Origin: Botrytis cinerea B05.10
Taxonomy: Eukaryota; Ascomycota; Leotiomycetes; Helotiales; Sclerotiniaceae
DNA: 64,000 nucleotides
Direction: 5' to 3'
Assembly (NCBI RefSeq): GCF_000143535.2
Contig: NC_037314.1
Coordinates: forward strand, 620,001 to 684,000
In this document: one piece after another, positions 12,442-26,154 of the stretch
Layout of the letters: each line of letters starts with the position of its first letter
Numbering within the stretch: position 1 is the stretch's first letter
The notes under the pieces: model-generated
Databases searched by the model: none
What the model saw: only the letters and a program-made list of their open reading frames with translations
What the model was told of the DNA's origin: nothing
Translations under genes and position numbers: made by a program

Positions 12442-15400
12442 ATGGCTTCAAATAACGCCCCGCGCAAACCACGTAAGAAAGAGAAGAATCTCTCTTTCTC
12501 TACAGCACATATTGGTACCTCTCCATCACAAGGCTCAGCAGTCGCCTGTTAAATTCGCCTTCGCAATTGGTTCTGGGATATTCGGCTGGACAATTGATTC
12601 GCATACCACCTATCACTTCATCTTTCCAAATCGAAGACCGACAATCTCCGAGGTCCCCAACTCCTCACTCGAAGATTGCACAGCCGCGTGCAATAGTGAA
12701 TCATCCGCATCACGCACGGGAAAATCTGTCTTCTTCATCTCACCTTGTGAACCCACATTCACTATTTGCAACCACAGGAAGACCACTTCAAGATCTTTCA
12801 AGTAGAGCAACAATCCCCGCTAGTGGGATGGCGGTTCTTGCAAAAATGGCAACTTTAAATGTTGGTGACTGCGACGCACTTGCTTCTAACTTGAGGGGAG
12901 AAACTTCAAATTTACCACCGACAGATACGGCTACTATTTCTCCGCCCCAAAGCATGTCAAATTCAGATGCAAGAGATCTCAGCAGCGACACGATCCTCAG
13001 TCTTTCTCACAACGAAGACAACAGAGAGAAGAATCAAGCAACACATAGCGAAACACCAGTACCTCCCACACAAGAACCATTACTCACAGCCACTTCAGAA
13101 TTTCCCACAAGCACAGATGCAAATCAACAGCAGTGGAAAGCCGCCGTCAAAGCAATCCACCCCCCTCGCAATCCCTTCCACCTAAACATTCCAACCCAAA
13201 TCCATCATCGCACCGACCAACATAGCCAGGGAATGCCACACATCAATAATCACAATCAGCATAGCAGAATCGCTCCGTCAAATGCAAATGCGTATATCCA
13301 AATGATTGAAAGAGTAGAGGAGGCAAACAGGAATCAAGGAAACGCAAATTATGAAGCGCCGGCAGCGATGATGGGTAGAAATCCCTTTTCGGGATCGTCG
13401 GCAGGAGTATCTTTGGAATCGGCGCCGGATTTTGAGGCGAATTTTAGAGAGATGATGGAGACGTTGGAGAATTCGAAACCGGGGGAGTTGGGGTTTGCGA
13501 CGCACATGAGTGCGCAGGCTGCTTTGGTGGGTGTGCAATCTGGGAATCGGTTTACTACGCTGGATTGTTCGTCGATGGGTCAGATGACGTCGCCGTTTCA
13601 AATGCAGATGCAGATGAAACCTGTGAATCAGTATGCTGCGCAGGAAAATGTGATGGATGCTGGATGTCTGGCTGGGGGGATGGCGTCGGGGGTGGGAGGT
13701 GATGCGTTGGATCGTTCTTCAGTGGCTCAGATGAGGTCGCCTTTTCAAATGAAGATGCAGACGCAACCGGTGAATCTTCCTACGACACCAGATCCTGCTT
13801 CAACATTGCAAATGAGGTCGCCTTTTCAAACTTCGGTACAACCTGCGAATCACTCTACTACGGAGCAAAACATTATGAACAGTGGAAATCCATTCGAAGG
13901 AACATCACTGTCAACAGGCCAAGAAATTGTGATCGACCCTTTTCTCGGATCTGACTTCTCAAACACTACGCAAATGCAGCAATCTAGTAGTCAAGGAGAT
14001 ACAATGAATAATAGTGGATATGTTAGTGGCGTCCAAGATGATAATGCGTTATCTACAGATATTATTGGAGATTTCGCTCGAGAATATGGTTCTGAGAGCA
14101 ACAGTACATGGCTGACAGCGGATATGAATGGGTCTTCAACTCAAGGAAATCTAGCTGCGAGTATGATCGGAGTCTCATCTTCCACTCATGCGAATACAAC
14201 TGTGGATATGGCTGGATCTTCAACCCAAGCACCTTTGCCTAACGTTGGTAGTTATCCAATGGATGGAATCACATTTACTGGCAGCAATCATGGGGATTTG
14301 TCAAGTGTATCTGGTGGATACAACATGAATTTGGCGCCAAATACTTCGAGTCAAGTGATGGGTGGTACTTTCACGTCTGAACTTGGACCAAATACACAGA
14401 CTTATCAACAATCTTCTCCTCGACAGGTTATGCGTCAAAGTAGTGCTACTCCTGTTCATGGACACACTTCAAATAATTCGATGGGATTGGGATTTGGTCA
14501 TATGGGCTCGCATATATTGAGCTCCCCTAATCATCCTGTTCAACCGTCACTCGACTTACGCAGATCCGCTACACCTACTCAGCCAGGCTTCAATTATTCC
14601 AATGCAGGTTCACCAGCAGCACTGAATGTCATTGATAGATCAACAAGATCCAGTTCTACCGCACTGGCAACTCCTGAAATTTCTTTTGACCAAACCTCTC
14701 CAAACCCTTTACACCCAGCCAGCTTTCATCAAGACACTCTAGGTATGTCAGATGCGACTTTAGTTTCAGTTTCCAATCCTTTGCACCCACCAAGTTTTCA
14801 CCAGCCTACGCCTCGCGCTTCATGGCCAACATCGCGTGTTCCAATTCCTCCAAATCCTGCCGTATCGGGTAATACGCCGGGTTATTTCGAGCCTTCTCAA
14901 ATCTCGAATACTCGGGAAAATGCGAATTCGAATACAAATTTGATGAACTTGAATAGAGATATGCTTATGCAATTTAACCCTGCTTTTCAACAACACCGGA
15001 TGCTGAATCAAAGGGGTCAAAATAATCTACAGTTGCCGCAACAATTCCGTCATCATACGCAACCCGATCAATTTGAATCCATGATGAATGGAGCAGCGAT
15101 GGAGAACGAAGCACATAGTCTACAAGAATATACTCCACCCGTCTCACCACCAATTTCTATTATGAACTACCTGTTTCGTCAACGTGCCAGTCCGTTCGAA
15201 TACTTTCAACCTCTAACCGAGGAATCCGCCGAAGAATTGAGTCGCTATCAACTTGCTGCTAGGATTACTACTTCGCTTCAGGAACATAATCTCAATGGCC
15301 CTATGCCTTTGGATGGAAAGCCACCTGCTCAACTTCCGAACTATCTTACTCCAGATCGTCGCTCAAAGAACATTGTTGATTTAGCTGATCGTCCATTAGC

Positions 15401-16862
15401 TCTAACCAAGCTAACCGTTGGAGAGAACTTTGAATGCGACTTTTGCAGCGGGACACTAGATTTGCGCGGCATTGATCGATATAATCATGATTTTGTTGAG
15501 ATCTGGGGTCCCGCTGGCACAGATTGGTGCGCTGATTGCAAGAGAGCTGGAAAACACATACTCGCCGTTGCTGTTCCCGAGAAGAACACCAATCAGAAAG
15601 AAAACAATAAGGGAAAGCGACCAGCCAAAGATCCAGCAGGTCCTGGTCCTACACCCAAAAAGCAAGCTCATTCATCATCATCATCATCATCATCATTCAA
15701 TTCTTCGATGAAGATGACTCGTTCCATTACTTCTGGTGCGAAGGCTAGCTACGATCGCTATGCGCCTTTATCTGAAGAATCCAACATCTTCGGCGATCCT
15801 CGTGAGATTCTCTCGTCCATAGATAACATGTTGATTAATCCCTTCATGCACAATCTCACCTGTCACGGCTCCTCGCATCGACAAATCGACCCATCGAAGA
15901 CGAAAATCTGTTTACCGTGCAAACTGCGAAAGATGGAGATTATTACTCATGGGTGTCATGATGAGTTTACTCATATTGTTGCTTTGAATATGGATGGTCA
16001 GTGGCAGATTGGTTACGGTCGATCATTTTCCGGTGCGGGTCTGAGGGATGGAGAGAGGGAGCTGGGGGCTGCTGCGTCGGAGAGTTTTGGTGACTTTAGA
16101 TTTGATGTGGGTCAGGATTTAAATGAGGGAAATATGACGGTGGAGGAGATTAATTCGATTGTGAATGTTGGGCTGAATGCGGGTGGTGTGCAATCGAGCA
16201 GTAGCGGTATGAGCTCTGGAGGTATGAATGCGAGTGGTACAAACCCAAGTGTTGTGCAGTCAACCGGTGCGCATGCAGACGGCATGAACTCTCGCAGAAA
16301 CTCTATCGTCGACTCAGGCCCAAATCCCCGCATGAGTACTAGCATGGATTTTGACATCGATTCAGATCTCCACTGCGACATGAACTCCATCCTCAACAGC
16401 TCTATGGACTCCATGTTCGGCAACGACGATTTCTCCTGGGGAAGATCCGGCTGGCTGAGTACACACACTACCTCCACCTCCAACTCTGCGGTTCTGCTCC
16501 CGACTCCCGCCCGCACATCTTCCATTACCACTCCCTCTCCCAGAGACGAAACACACGATCATCACACCCACATGAACCGGCTTCCCCATCGTCCCATTTC
16601 CAAATCCTGCATGATCTGTCCCGCGACCTCCATTTTTCTCTGTGACGGCTGTCCCTTGACTCTCTGTGAAAAATGCAGATACAGTCTCCGAGATGCAAAA
16701 GGCTGGCTCAATAATTTGATCTATAGCAATGGCGTGAATCATAATCGGAATGATGCGTTTTTGCTGAGGAGTGATGATGGCGGATATCATGATTATGGAA
16801 AATTTTGGCCCCTTCCTGTGCATGTGGATGGGAAGGGTGTGTTTGGAGATGGGGGACATTGA
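12442..16862 (+). CDS. very long low-complexity protein with three Cys clusters, function unknown
   Basis: An open frame runs to 16862. It is open from 12477, but its first in-frame ATG is at 12828. A spliced first exon (ATG at 12373 or 12442, donor near 12515, acceptor near 12636) would close in phase and add an N-terminus. Treat the start as uncertain. The product (1,345 aa or more) is largely disordered and Ser/Asn/Gln/Met-rich. It has short internal repeats: three copies around RSPFQM (13590-13860) and two of NPLHPxSFHQ (14704-14805). The C-terminal third has three cysteine groups: CDFC...CADC (15435-15543); a C/H group ending CLPC and GCHDEF (about 15864-15965); and CMIC...CDGC...CEKC (16609-16680). 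These look metal-binding, but I recognise no named finger. It could be a regulatory or RNP-type protein; no function is claimed. Confidence 0.75.
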
Positions 16863-17942
16863 GGGGGTTGCGAAGGGGAGCGGAGGTAGTGAGTAGCTTG
16901 ATATACTTCTAAAGTTTGGAGGGAATCTTTCAACATCGAATCAAAGAGGGCTCCCCTTTTTCTATCGCGTACCTTCTCGATATTTCGCATCTAATCCTTT
17001 TAACACCGTTTGGATGCCCAAAAACCATCAGGATATCAGGATACTAATTTTCAACATCAAAAGCAAAGATGTGTCGATGCTTTTTGCTTCTCACTTACTC
17101 TTTATCTTATTTTCTATCCCCCCTTTCCACATCCTCGCTTCTTCGCTTTCCCCCCACCACAGATGAATCGCCACGCCACTCTTCCGCTTCCTATACTTAT
17201 ACTTAATTTTCTTTTTCTTTTTCTCGTACGAATCAACGAATCAATGAATCAACGACATTACGACATTACGAACCTCGCAACACCACCACAAATTCAAGCA
17301 AGGAGGGAGCAAGTACACTCAACGAACCACGATCCACGAACCACACAACCACACAACCACGCATTCTTTTCTCTCTTACCTGTTTTTTTCTCAATCATGC
17401 AGATCGAGCTTGATTTATACGTACGCACATATGATATGTACGCACATGCGAATCTATGGCTACTTTTTCTTCCAAACACATGAACGAATACACGGATGTA
17501 TTTTCTGCCGGCGTTTTGAAGGGATCGAAGCGAGCGATCTGGGAATGAGACGCAGGGAGACTTGGGAGAAATGGATATTAGAAATGGCGAATACATAAAT
17601 GAATGAATGAACGAACAAATGAATGAATGAATAAACGGGCGAGATATTTTTCTTTCAATGTGACTGGAGGAAAATGGATATAGAGATACTTTTTTTTTTT
17701 TTTCAAATCGATGTTTTGTTTCACTGCTGCACTGCCGCATACTAAGAGTAGCACCATTCGATATTTCGAATCCGTAGTTTAATAAATAATAAATAAATGA
17801 ATAAAAATGACGACCTATCTCCCTTTGTATCTCTTAATAACTGTACAGACTTTTATTTATCGCCAAGTCTCTGGGTATATGTACTTAAATTACAAATTTC
17901 TCTCCCACCCCCCCCCCCCCCCCCCCCCTCAACACCATCTCC
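16863..17942. other. intergenic between convergent genes
   Basis: This contains 3' UTRs of the convergent flanking genes and several simple repeats: an AATGA-type repeat near 17594-17632, T14 at 17690-17703 and C21 at 17908-17928. No gene is seen. Confidence 0.55.
17908..17928 (+). repeat. poly(C) run, 21 C
   Basis: Uninterrupted C21 that ends 14 bp beyond the stop codon of the glucanase. On the transcribed sense strand of that gene it is a G21 run in the 3' UTR. Length may be a sequencing or assembly estimate. Confidence 0.85.
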
Positions 17943-19502
<1,560 letters not shown>

Positions 19503-21615
19503 TATGTATATAAAGTAGAATGTTTATTTGATATTCATCAAAGGAACGGGAGGTGGATAATCCTGAAACAGCGAAGGAAAGACGAAGATATATAAGTCGG
19601 GGAATGAGGGAAGGAAATGACTCTCCAATAGAGTCTTCAATAGTATGTGGACAACAAGAAATGATATTGAGATGAATCAGATGAACTTTTCGACTGCCGC
19701 TCCTGTCCACTCTCCCCACAGATTTACACTTAATTTCTGGATTGGGGGTAGTGTTTAAAAGATACCGAAGCTCATGACAAGTTTGCAGTTCAAAAGGAAA
19801 ACAAGAAGTGAAAATCCTGCCTTCTTTCACTGAATCAAGGCAAATGAGAGAGTCGTGACCATATGGCCGATCATATAGACTCCGAGTCCCTGGGCCGTTT
19901 GTCATGTTGGCGAGGATACTAGCCCGGCCATTCGAAACAACAATGCTGGATAAATAGGTTACCCCGGCGTACTATGTGGTTTGTGGTGGCCAAGATCCAT
20001 CATCTTGCATGAGGTTTTTCAAAGTTGTACAGTATATGTGAGCCTGACCCCGATTCAAAGTCTCCGAGCAAGGAAGATTATGTTGTGGAGCTGGGGGATC
20101 TGCATTTCGCGTAGGGACGTATGGGGCCGAGCGAGTGGTAAATGGTCAGGGGATCAGAGCAATGGGCGAGTAATATTGTCCCCATAACATTTAATTCTAA
20201 CAAGGATAATTATTTGTTGTTGGTCAGAGTTGGTGGGGACCTATTGCCAAGGGCCCTGCAGCTGAAGTTTCGAGAAAGGAGTCAGGGGGTGCAGGACACC
20301 AACCGTCTTGTCTAGTGATATCATGATTCATTTATTCCGGTAGAGAGACTGACCAGTGACAACTGTACTGCAGTACTGACTCTTCGGTACAAAGCGAATC
20401 AGACATTCTGATCACCACTGCCATGTCAATTCAAAAGTGTATGATCTTACATAATTGCTAGCGGTGACTATACCGTTGGCTGCACATGCCACCTAAGTGC
20501 ATGCATAACAATAGAGGCTTTTTGCTATGCTCTGGAACCGTCTCACCACGTATAGGACAACATTCCACTTTTCATTTTCCTCGATGTTCACATTTTCGTC
20601 TATTCCAACTAGATTCCTGATTTTGAGAAATAACAATTAAAAAAACAAAAAATCTCAATCTCTGTGAAAACTTACTACAATAGTGATCCAATAGAGGCTA
20701 AATAGGTATGAAAGTGACACCCTCACGGGCAATGAGTAAGTCAAAAAAAAAAAGTCTCTCTAATGCACAAAATGCGCACGCTCGAGGCACGTTCTCGACA
20801 AACTTTTGGAAGCCGAGGGTCAAAGCTACCACGCTACCTAACGAATGATGTTGCCGTCGAAGCTCAAATTTTAGTTTTGTATTATCACTAAAATTCAAGG
20901 TGGCTTGCAAAGTGGCTGAGCACTATTTCGATCAGTTGAAAAGGGTTTCACAAAAATACAACTGGCAGGTAACAATGCTGATGGACTCGATGTAGCCCCT
21001 CCAATAAGCCTTTTTTCATCGATCTTCTATTTTGGAAGATTGAGCTCCCGTTGAAGAAAGAATTGGGTCAGTTTAAGGCTGTGAAAGATAAGAAAGAATA
21101 TTGCTAATGGCGGAAGTGGTGGGGCCTCTCAATGGTGCGACAGGCCACTACCATTAAGCACCGGACGAACTTTAGCAGAAACGATGACTCCAGGTACTAG
21201 GCACCAGAAAAGTTTGGTTCTGGATTGTTCGACAAGTTAAAGAGATACATTAAGATCAGTCAGCTTCCGGGACGCACCTTGAGATACGAGTAATAGTTTA
21301 GGGGTTATTGCCACCAGAATAAAATAAAGATCCTAGTCTTGGAACGTCCTTCCAATGTCCCCGTACCGCCGCCATCCTTGGATGTTATTGCTTTTTTTTT
21401 CACTCGGACGGAAGAATTCCAATCCGATACAATAAATTGGGGGGGCAAATGGGGGCCTTTGGGCTGAGATACTGGAAAGTTATGCGCTTCGCCACCTCAA
21501 TATTTCCCCCAATACCCCCTCGCTAAAACATTGAGCATCATGAAATATATTTAGATAAAAACAAAGCTGTACTGGGTATTTTGTATGAACTTGTGAATAA
21601 TTTGTTAGAATAACC
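19503..21615. other. 2.1-kb intergenic region, no gene seen
   Basis: It lies upstream of the glucanase and downstream of the oxygenase gene, both on the - strand. Open frames are short and unconserved in look (for instance 19402-19905 and 20698-20910, both -). A + strand AT-rich stretch lies around 20620-20700. No repeats or mobile element ends were seen. Confidence 0.5.
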
Positions 21616-22829
21616 TCACTTCGTTGTATTTTTCGCAACTACCCCTCTCGCGAACTCTCCAAAAGTAATCCCCATCTCTGAGTCTACAATCTCGTCCAAG
21701 TTGGGTTGAGTAAAGACGGCAATAGTATTTCTCGCAATCCTTCCTCCTTCATTCTCGCCATCTGCAACTCCTGGTCGTACACCTCTCACATAGTGAGGAA
21801 CTGCCTTGAATTTACCTTTGGTGATTCTCTCGAGGGCCTCCCCCGTTTGGAAAGCAATGCAGTCTTTGGGAATTTTAACTTGAACAGTCTCGCCACTCCG
21901 AGATTGAATGTAAAGTCCCGCAGTTGGGTCCGGAGATGTAGGAAGCTCCTTAAGAGGGCTAAGGGTAGTTGGACGGTATGAGTAGGATACTGGAATCACG
22001 GGTGGATTGCGAGTCTCGTTAATGAACATAGCTGATGTGAGTCCAGTTAAGCAGCCATGATCCAAATGGGTTGCACACCAATCATCGTCTAGAGCATCAG
22101 AAGAGTCCTTGGCTTCTGCTGGAAAATAATGTAGCAATCGTGCTTTAGTGGTTGTCGAAGTTTTTACAACGTGCTCAAGATATCCAGGTTTGTAGTCTGG
22201 AATCTCCTTCTCTGCATATCTGTCACAAGCCCGAGCGACCAGTACTCCGGTGTCAATAATAATTCGACACAATCTCTCAAATGTGCTCTTGAAGCCAGGC
22301 AACACGATTTCTCCAGGCCATAAATTTGGACTGAGATATTCGGGAAAATTTTCGGGTGAAAAGTCAGGAGTAGGAATCGCACATGCTAAAGATGGGTCGA
22401 CGTAGAAGGCACAATTCGCATAGTATGATCCTTTGAGTGTGTCCACTTGGCCATTTTTTAGAGTTTCTTTACCACGAGACCAGCCGGTAAGATATTTTGC
22501 AGCCGCGTTTTCGATTTTCTCTGCTAGACATCAGACCTTTCCCATTGCCTTTAAATGCAATTATAATACTGACCTAGTCTGGCTTCAGGCAAGTTTCCAA
22601 GATAAGATGAATATGAGAGTAGACTATGTCTTAACTCTACGAATGGCTCTGGAACATCTTTGACGAGTATAATACCTAAAGACTCGGGGCCAAAAGCCTC
22701 TTCGAGTGTTGAGAAGGAAACATTGCCTGCAACATTAAATCAGCTCATGAGACAGGACAAATTTACATCACGTTGAGACATACCACTTTGCAAATCTTTT
22801 AGACTTACTGTCACCGGAGAAGGCGCCAT
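21616..22829 (-). CDS. 2-oxoglutarate/Fe(II) oxygenase-like protein (clavaminate synthase-like fold)
   Basis: Three exons: 22784-22829, 22574-22726 and 21616-22520, giving 367 aa. The iron ligands can be seen: H218 and D220 in THLDHGCLTGL and H309 in AVPHYVRG, with a candidate 2-oxoglutarate-binding arginine R330 in ARNTIAVF. This H-x-D...H...R order is that of isopenicillin N synthase/2OG-dioxygenase proteins. The long N-terminal part, with YFPAEAKDSSD and the GLYIQSRSGETV strand, fits the widespread eukaryotic 'clavaminate synthase-like' group, whose substrate is generally unknown. No signal peptide is seen and there is no biosynthetic cluster around it. It shares a 266-bp divergent promoter region with FRG1. 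Confidence 0.85.
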
Positions 22830-23095
22830 ACTTATTAGAATAACCAGAAATGTAACTTCGAGGTATCCAAAACTTGGAAGAAATTTTGAAAGTGGGTGTG
22901 CTCGAGGTTTTATTATCCAACGTGATGCCGTACAATTAGAATAGGCAGGAGGGGAACTGCTGTGATATTTTGCCGATAATTAACCGAATTCGGCAGCGCC
23001 CGAATATCGCGAACCTCCGTCATTTGCTTGTTCACAAACACCTGGGTAAGCAGCTCTTCATTCGTAAGTGAATACCAAATCTCAACACAAGAACT

Positions 23096-23969
23096 ATGGT
23101 CAAACCATTGTCCTTCAAAGGTGATAAGAAAACGAAGAAAAGAAAGCGCGTTGATACCGCCGAGAAGTTTGGAGACTCGGAAGCGTCAGCCTCCAAAGCA
23201 ATTGCAAACCCCCAGGAAGAAGACGCCGCGCCGGATGATGATACCTGGGTGACGGCAGAAGCTGCGGCTGATGTAGTTGGGCCGGTGGTATTTGTTTTAC
23301 CTTCAGATCCACCATCATGCATAGCCTGCGATACAAATGGAAAGGTATTTGCAAGTGCGCTGGAGAATATGATCGAGAACAATCCTACCACTGCCGAACC
23401 TCACGATGTAAGACAAGTATGGGTTGCCAATAAAGTAGCAGGTACGGAGACTTATAGTTTCAAAGGTCATCATGGAAAGTGAGTATAGCAATTCATATGC
23501 TGTAATATTTCAATGCTGATCGATCCTCAGGTATTTGAGTTGCGATAAATTCGGAATTCTATCAGCCAACACGGAAGCTGTGTCACCCTTGGAATCTTTC
23601 ATATCGATCCCAACAGCCGATACTCCAGGCACATTTCAGATACAAACACTGCGAGATACATTCTTGACGATAAAGCCACTTGCATCTGCAAAGGAGAATG
23701 CTTTACCAGAGATCCGAGGAGATGCTGATTCAATCAATTTCAATACTACTATACGAATTAGAATGCAAGCAAGATTCAAACCAAAATTGAAGGCTTCCAA
23801 AGAAGAAAGAGCCAGTCAGAAAATAAGCAGGAAGGAGTTAGAAGACGCCGTGGGCCGAAGACTGGATGACGATGAGGTGCGCAAACTCAAGAGAGCAAGG
23901 AAAGAAGGCGATTACCATGAGGCATTACTTTTGATCAAGGTAAAGAACAAGCATGATAAGTACAGCTGA
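23096..23969 (+). CDS. FRG1: FRG1-family nuclear/nucleolar RNA-associated protein
   Basis: Two exons, 23096-23478 and 23531-23969, giving 273 aa. The N-terminus is lysine-rich (GDKKTKKRKRV), like a nuclear localisation signal. The central beta-trefoil (fascin-like) region has TYSFKGHHGKYLSCDKFGILSA, and the tail is basic and coiled (KEERASQKISRKELEDA, then DDEVRKLKRARKEGDYHEALL). This organisation matches FRG1, linked in other eukaryotes to splicing/rRNA maturation and actin bundling. The ATG at 23096 begins the typical MVKPLSFKGDKK start. The intron (52 bp) splits the GHHGK lysine codon. Confidence 0.92.
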
Positions 23970-24432
23970 GAAGTTATCAACTAGCAGAGCATCCAAATAA
24001 AGTCAATGGGCAAATTTACGGAAGGCGATATGATAGCTGACAACGGTCAATACTTTTGATTCGGCCAAAAAGCAAATAATACTAAGTTGCTCCACTGTAG
24101 CCAGGAAATCTACAATGAGTTTTGGAATCCGAGAAGTGGAACGATGCAGCAATATACTTAGGGACGGAATGAGAGTTAGGAATTCTCGATCAAATTATCG
24201 AAATTCGATAGATCATGTGATAGCAATAATTTAATATCAAATCTCTTCCCTTGGCTGTGAAAATATCAGATGTCATTTCGAAATTGTAGATTATAAAAGC
24301 TGTTAATTTGGAACGAAAATTCCTGATCATCCAGATTAAGTTCTATTCGCCGGCGAGGACTGAAAAATCTTTTCTCTAAAAACTTTTCTCTCCAAAGTAC
24401 CACCAAAACATCACATTCATAAGTGCTTCAAA
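23970..24432. other. intergenic, no gene seen
   Basis: Short stretch between FRG1 and the WD40 gene. It is AT-rich, with a CT-rich leader at about 24360-24420 just before the next ATG. Confidence 0.5.
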
Positions 24433-25782
24433 ATGTACAGATTCTTCGCCTCGGATATCTTCGAAGTCAAGGGTACAGAGCCTATATATATCTATGATAT
24501 TGTACCAGTCGCAGCTGGACTCGCATCCATTTCATCAGATGATTGCTTGCGGTTGTTAGATCCAACGGCTTTGAACGGACAACCACTGAATACTATTAAG
24601 AAAGTCAATTCTGATGTTACATGTCTGAAGACTATTGGAAATGGCGATAACTCTATTGTGGTTACGGCTGGAAGGGATGGAAAAGTGTGTCTGATTGACC
24701 CGAGGACTGCTGGAAAGGTCGGAGAGGTTCAGAGTGGTGAGATTTTTTTCATAGGGATTTTCAACACTGCTTCTATGGAGGAGATGATCTTCTCGAGTGA
24801 GAAGTTAGAACTTGGTACCTGATGGGGACTGTGAATATTACGAATAACTGTCCACAGAAGTCTAAATATTCATGGAAAATATTCTGACGAGCAGATAGAC
24901 CAAGGCGCTCCAATTCTGTCTTTAGCATGCTCAAACACAAACGGCATCGCTGCTGGAACAGAATTAACAAACCACCAAGCAACTGTTTCAATTTGGTAGG
25001 TGTTTTCCTACTGTCACTACACGAATGTTCATTGGACTGATAGAAGTAGGGACGCAAGATCTTTAGCTGCTCCAATCGTACAGTACGTGGAAAGTCACAG
25101 TGACGATGTCACAGAGGTTTGTTATACTCACACCAATGTGTGGGTGTATTTGCTGATTTTTCTTCCAGCTTCAATTCCACCCAACCCAACAGTCACTTCT
25201 ATTGTCTGGTTCTACGGATGGTCTCGTCAATATCTATAACATCACCATCTCAGAAGAGGAAGAAGCCCTCCATCAGACAATCAACCATGGTCATTCAATA
25301 CATCACGCCAACTTCCTGAGCGAAACCGATATCTTTGCTCTTTCACATGATGAAAAATTCTCTATGTACGAGCTAGTAACAAACCCAGAAGAAGGGGTTG
25401 AAGAGCCAGCCCCGGTGGTATATGGTGATATGAGAGAAAACCTTGGAGGTGAGTATGTAGCGAATGTTTTGTGCAGACCAGATGGAGGAGCTGTATTGGG
25501 GACCGGACGTCATAGCAAGAGTGATTTCGACTTGATACAATTGAAAAAGGGAAAGCCTTGGGTATTTGCTCCTGAGACGAAGGTTACACTTGATGGTGCT
25601 CATGGATCGGAGATCGTCAGATCATTCTGCTTCCTCGATTCGGTATGTACCCCTTTCATAGTCTGTGTAATCTGTAGGTCGTGTTATATTTGTATAAGCT
25701 GACAATGTCCGATTTGTAGCATAGAGCAGTATTGACTGCTGGTGAGGATGGACAAATCAAATCATGGAGCGGTGAAAACTGA
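24433..25782 (+). CDS. WDR89-like WD40 repeat protein
   Basis: Five exons: 24433-24736, 24899-24995, 25050-25116, 25169-25642 and 25720-25782, giving 334 aa. Repeats are seen as GLASISSDDCLRLLDP, VVTAGRDGKVCLIDPR, GIAAGTELTNHQATVSIWDAR, HSDDVTELQFHP...LLSGSTDGLVNIYNI, and a last VLTAGEDGQIKSWSG. The order and the AAGTEL...A.V.IWDAR motif fit WDR89 and its fungal relatives. These are single-propeller proteins with no settled role. Exon 3 must start at 25050: an earlier acceptor would give a TGA at the junction. No signal peptide or membrane helix. Confidence 0.88.
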
Positions 25783-26154
25783 TATCCGGAAACATAGCAA
25801 CTACAAGGCACCGGCATTCAGAAGTTAAAAACGTAAAAACCTATTAGATATTGCTCTTAGTTTTGTTATGAATAAATAATGTGATCTGTTTGCCCGACAT
25901 AATATTTCAACTGTTTGGTTGAAAAATGACACAATTGTTCATCGCGGTTTCCGAGCTTTTTCGGTCGGAGCTTCCTGGCGCGGATTGCCGAAGATGACAG
26001 CTTTGAGATAGCAACCCAACATTACAAAGCCCCGCCAATTTATACAATTGACCTCTTCATCCTGATTATTGGTCATTATCATGGAATCATGACCGGATTT
26101 TCTTTTGCTACTTCAAACCCGAAGTAAACGTTTTTACGCAGAGGTTCTGACAAG
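25783..26154. other. intergenic / HRD3 promoter
   Basis: 372 bp between the WD40 gene and HRD3. It holds two CCAAT pentamers in opposite orientation (26035-26039 and 26068-26072 as ATTGG). No gene is seen. Confidence 0.5.
26035..26072. promoter_or_regulatory. pair of CCAAT motifs upstream of HRD3
   Basis: CCAAT on the + strand at 26035 and ATTGG at 26068, 83-120 bp before the HRD3 ATG. CCAAT boxes bind the HAP/NF-Y complex in fungi. Use here is unproven and the match could be chance. Confidence 0.25.

Noticed and set aside
15672..15711. His-rich frame in the long disordered-protein gene
   Set aside because: Out-of-frame reading of a TCA repeat that encodes a Ser run in the real frame.
16112..16859. 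two minus-strand frames of 139 and 165 codons
   Set aside because: Antisense shadows of the C-terminal region of the long cysteine-cluster protein.
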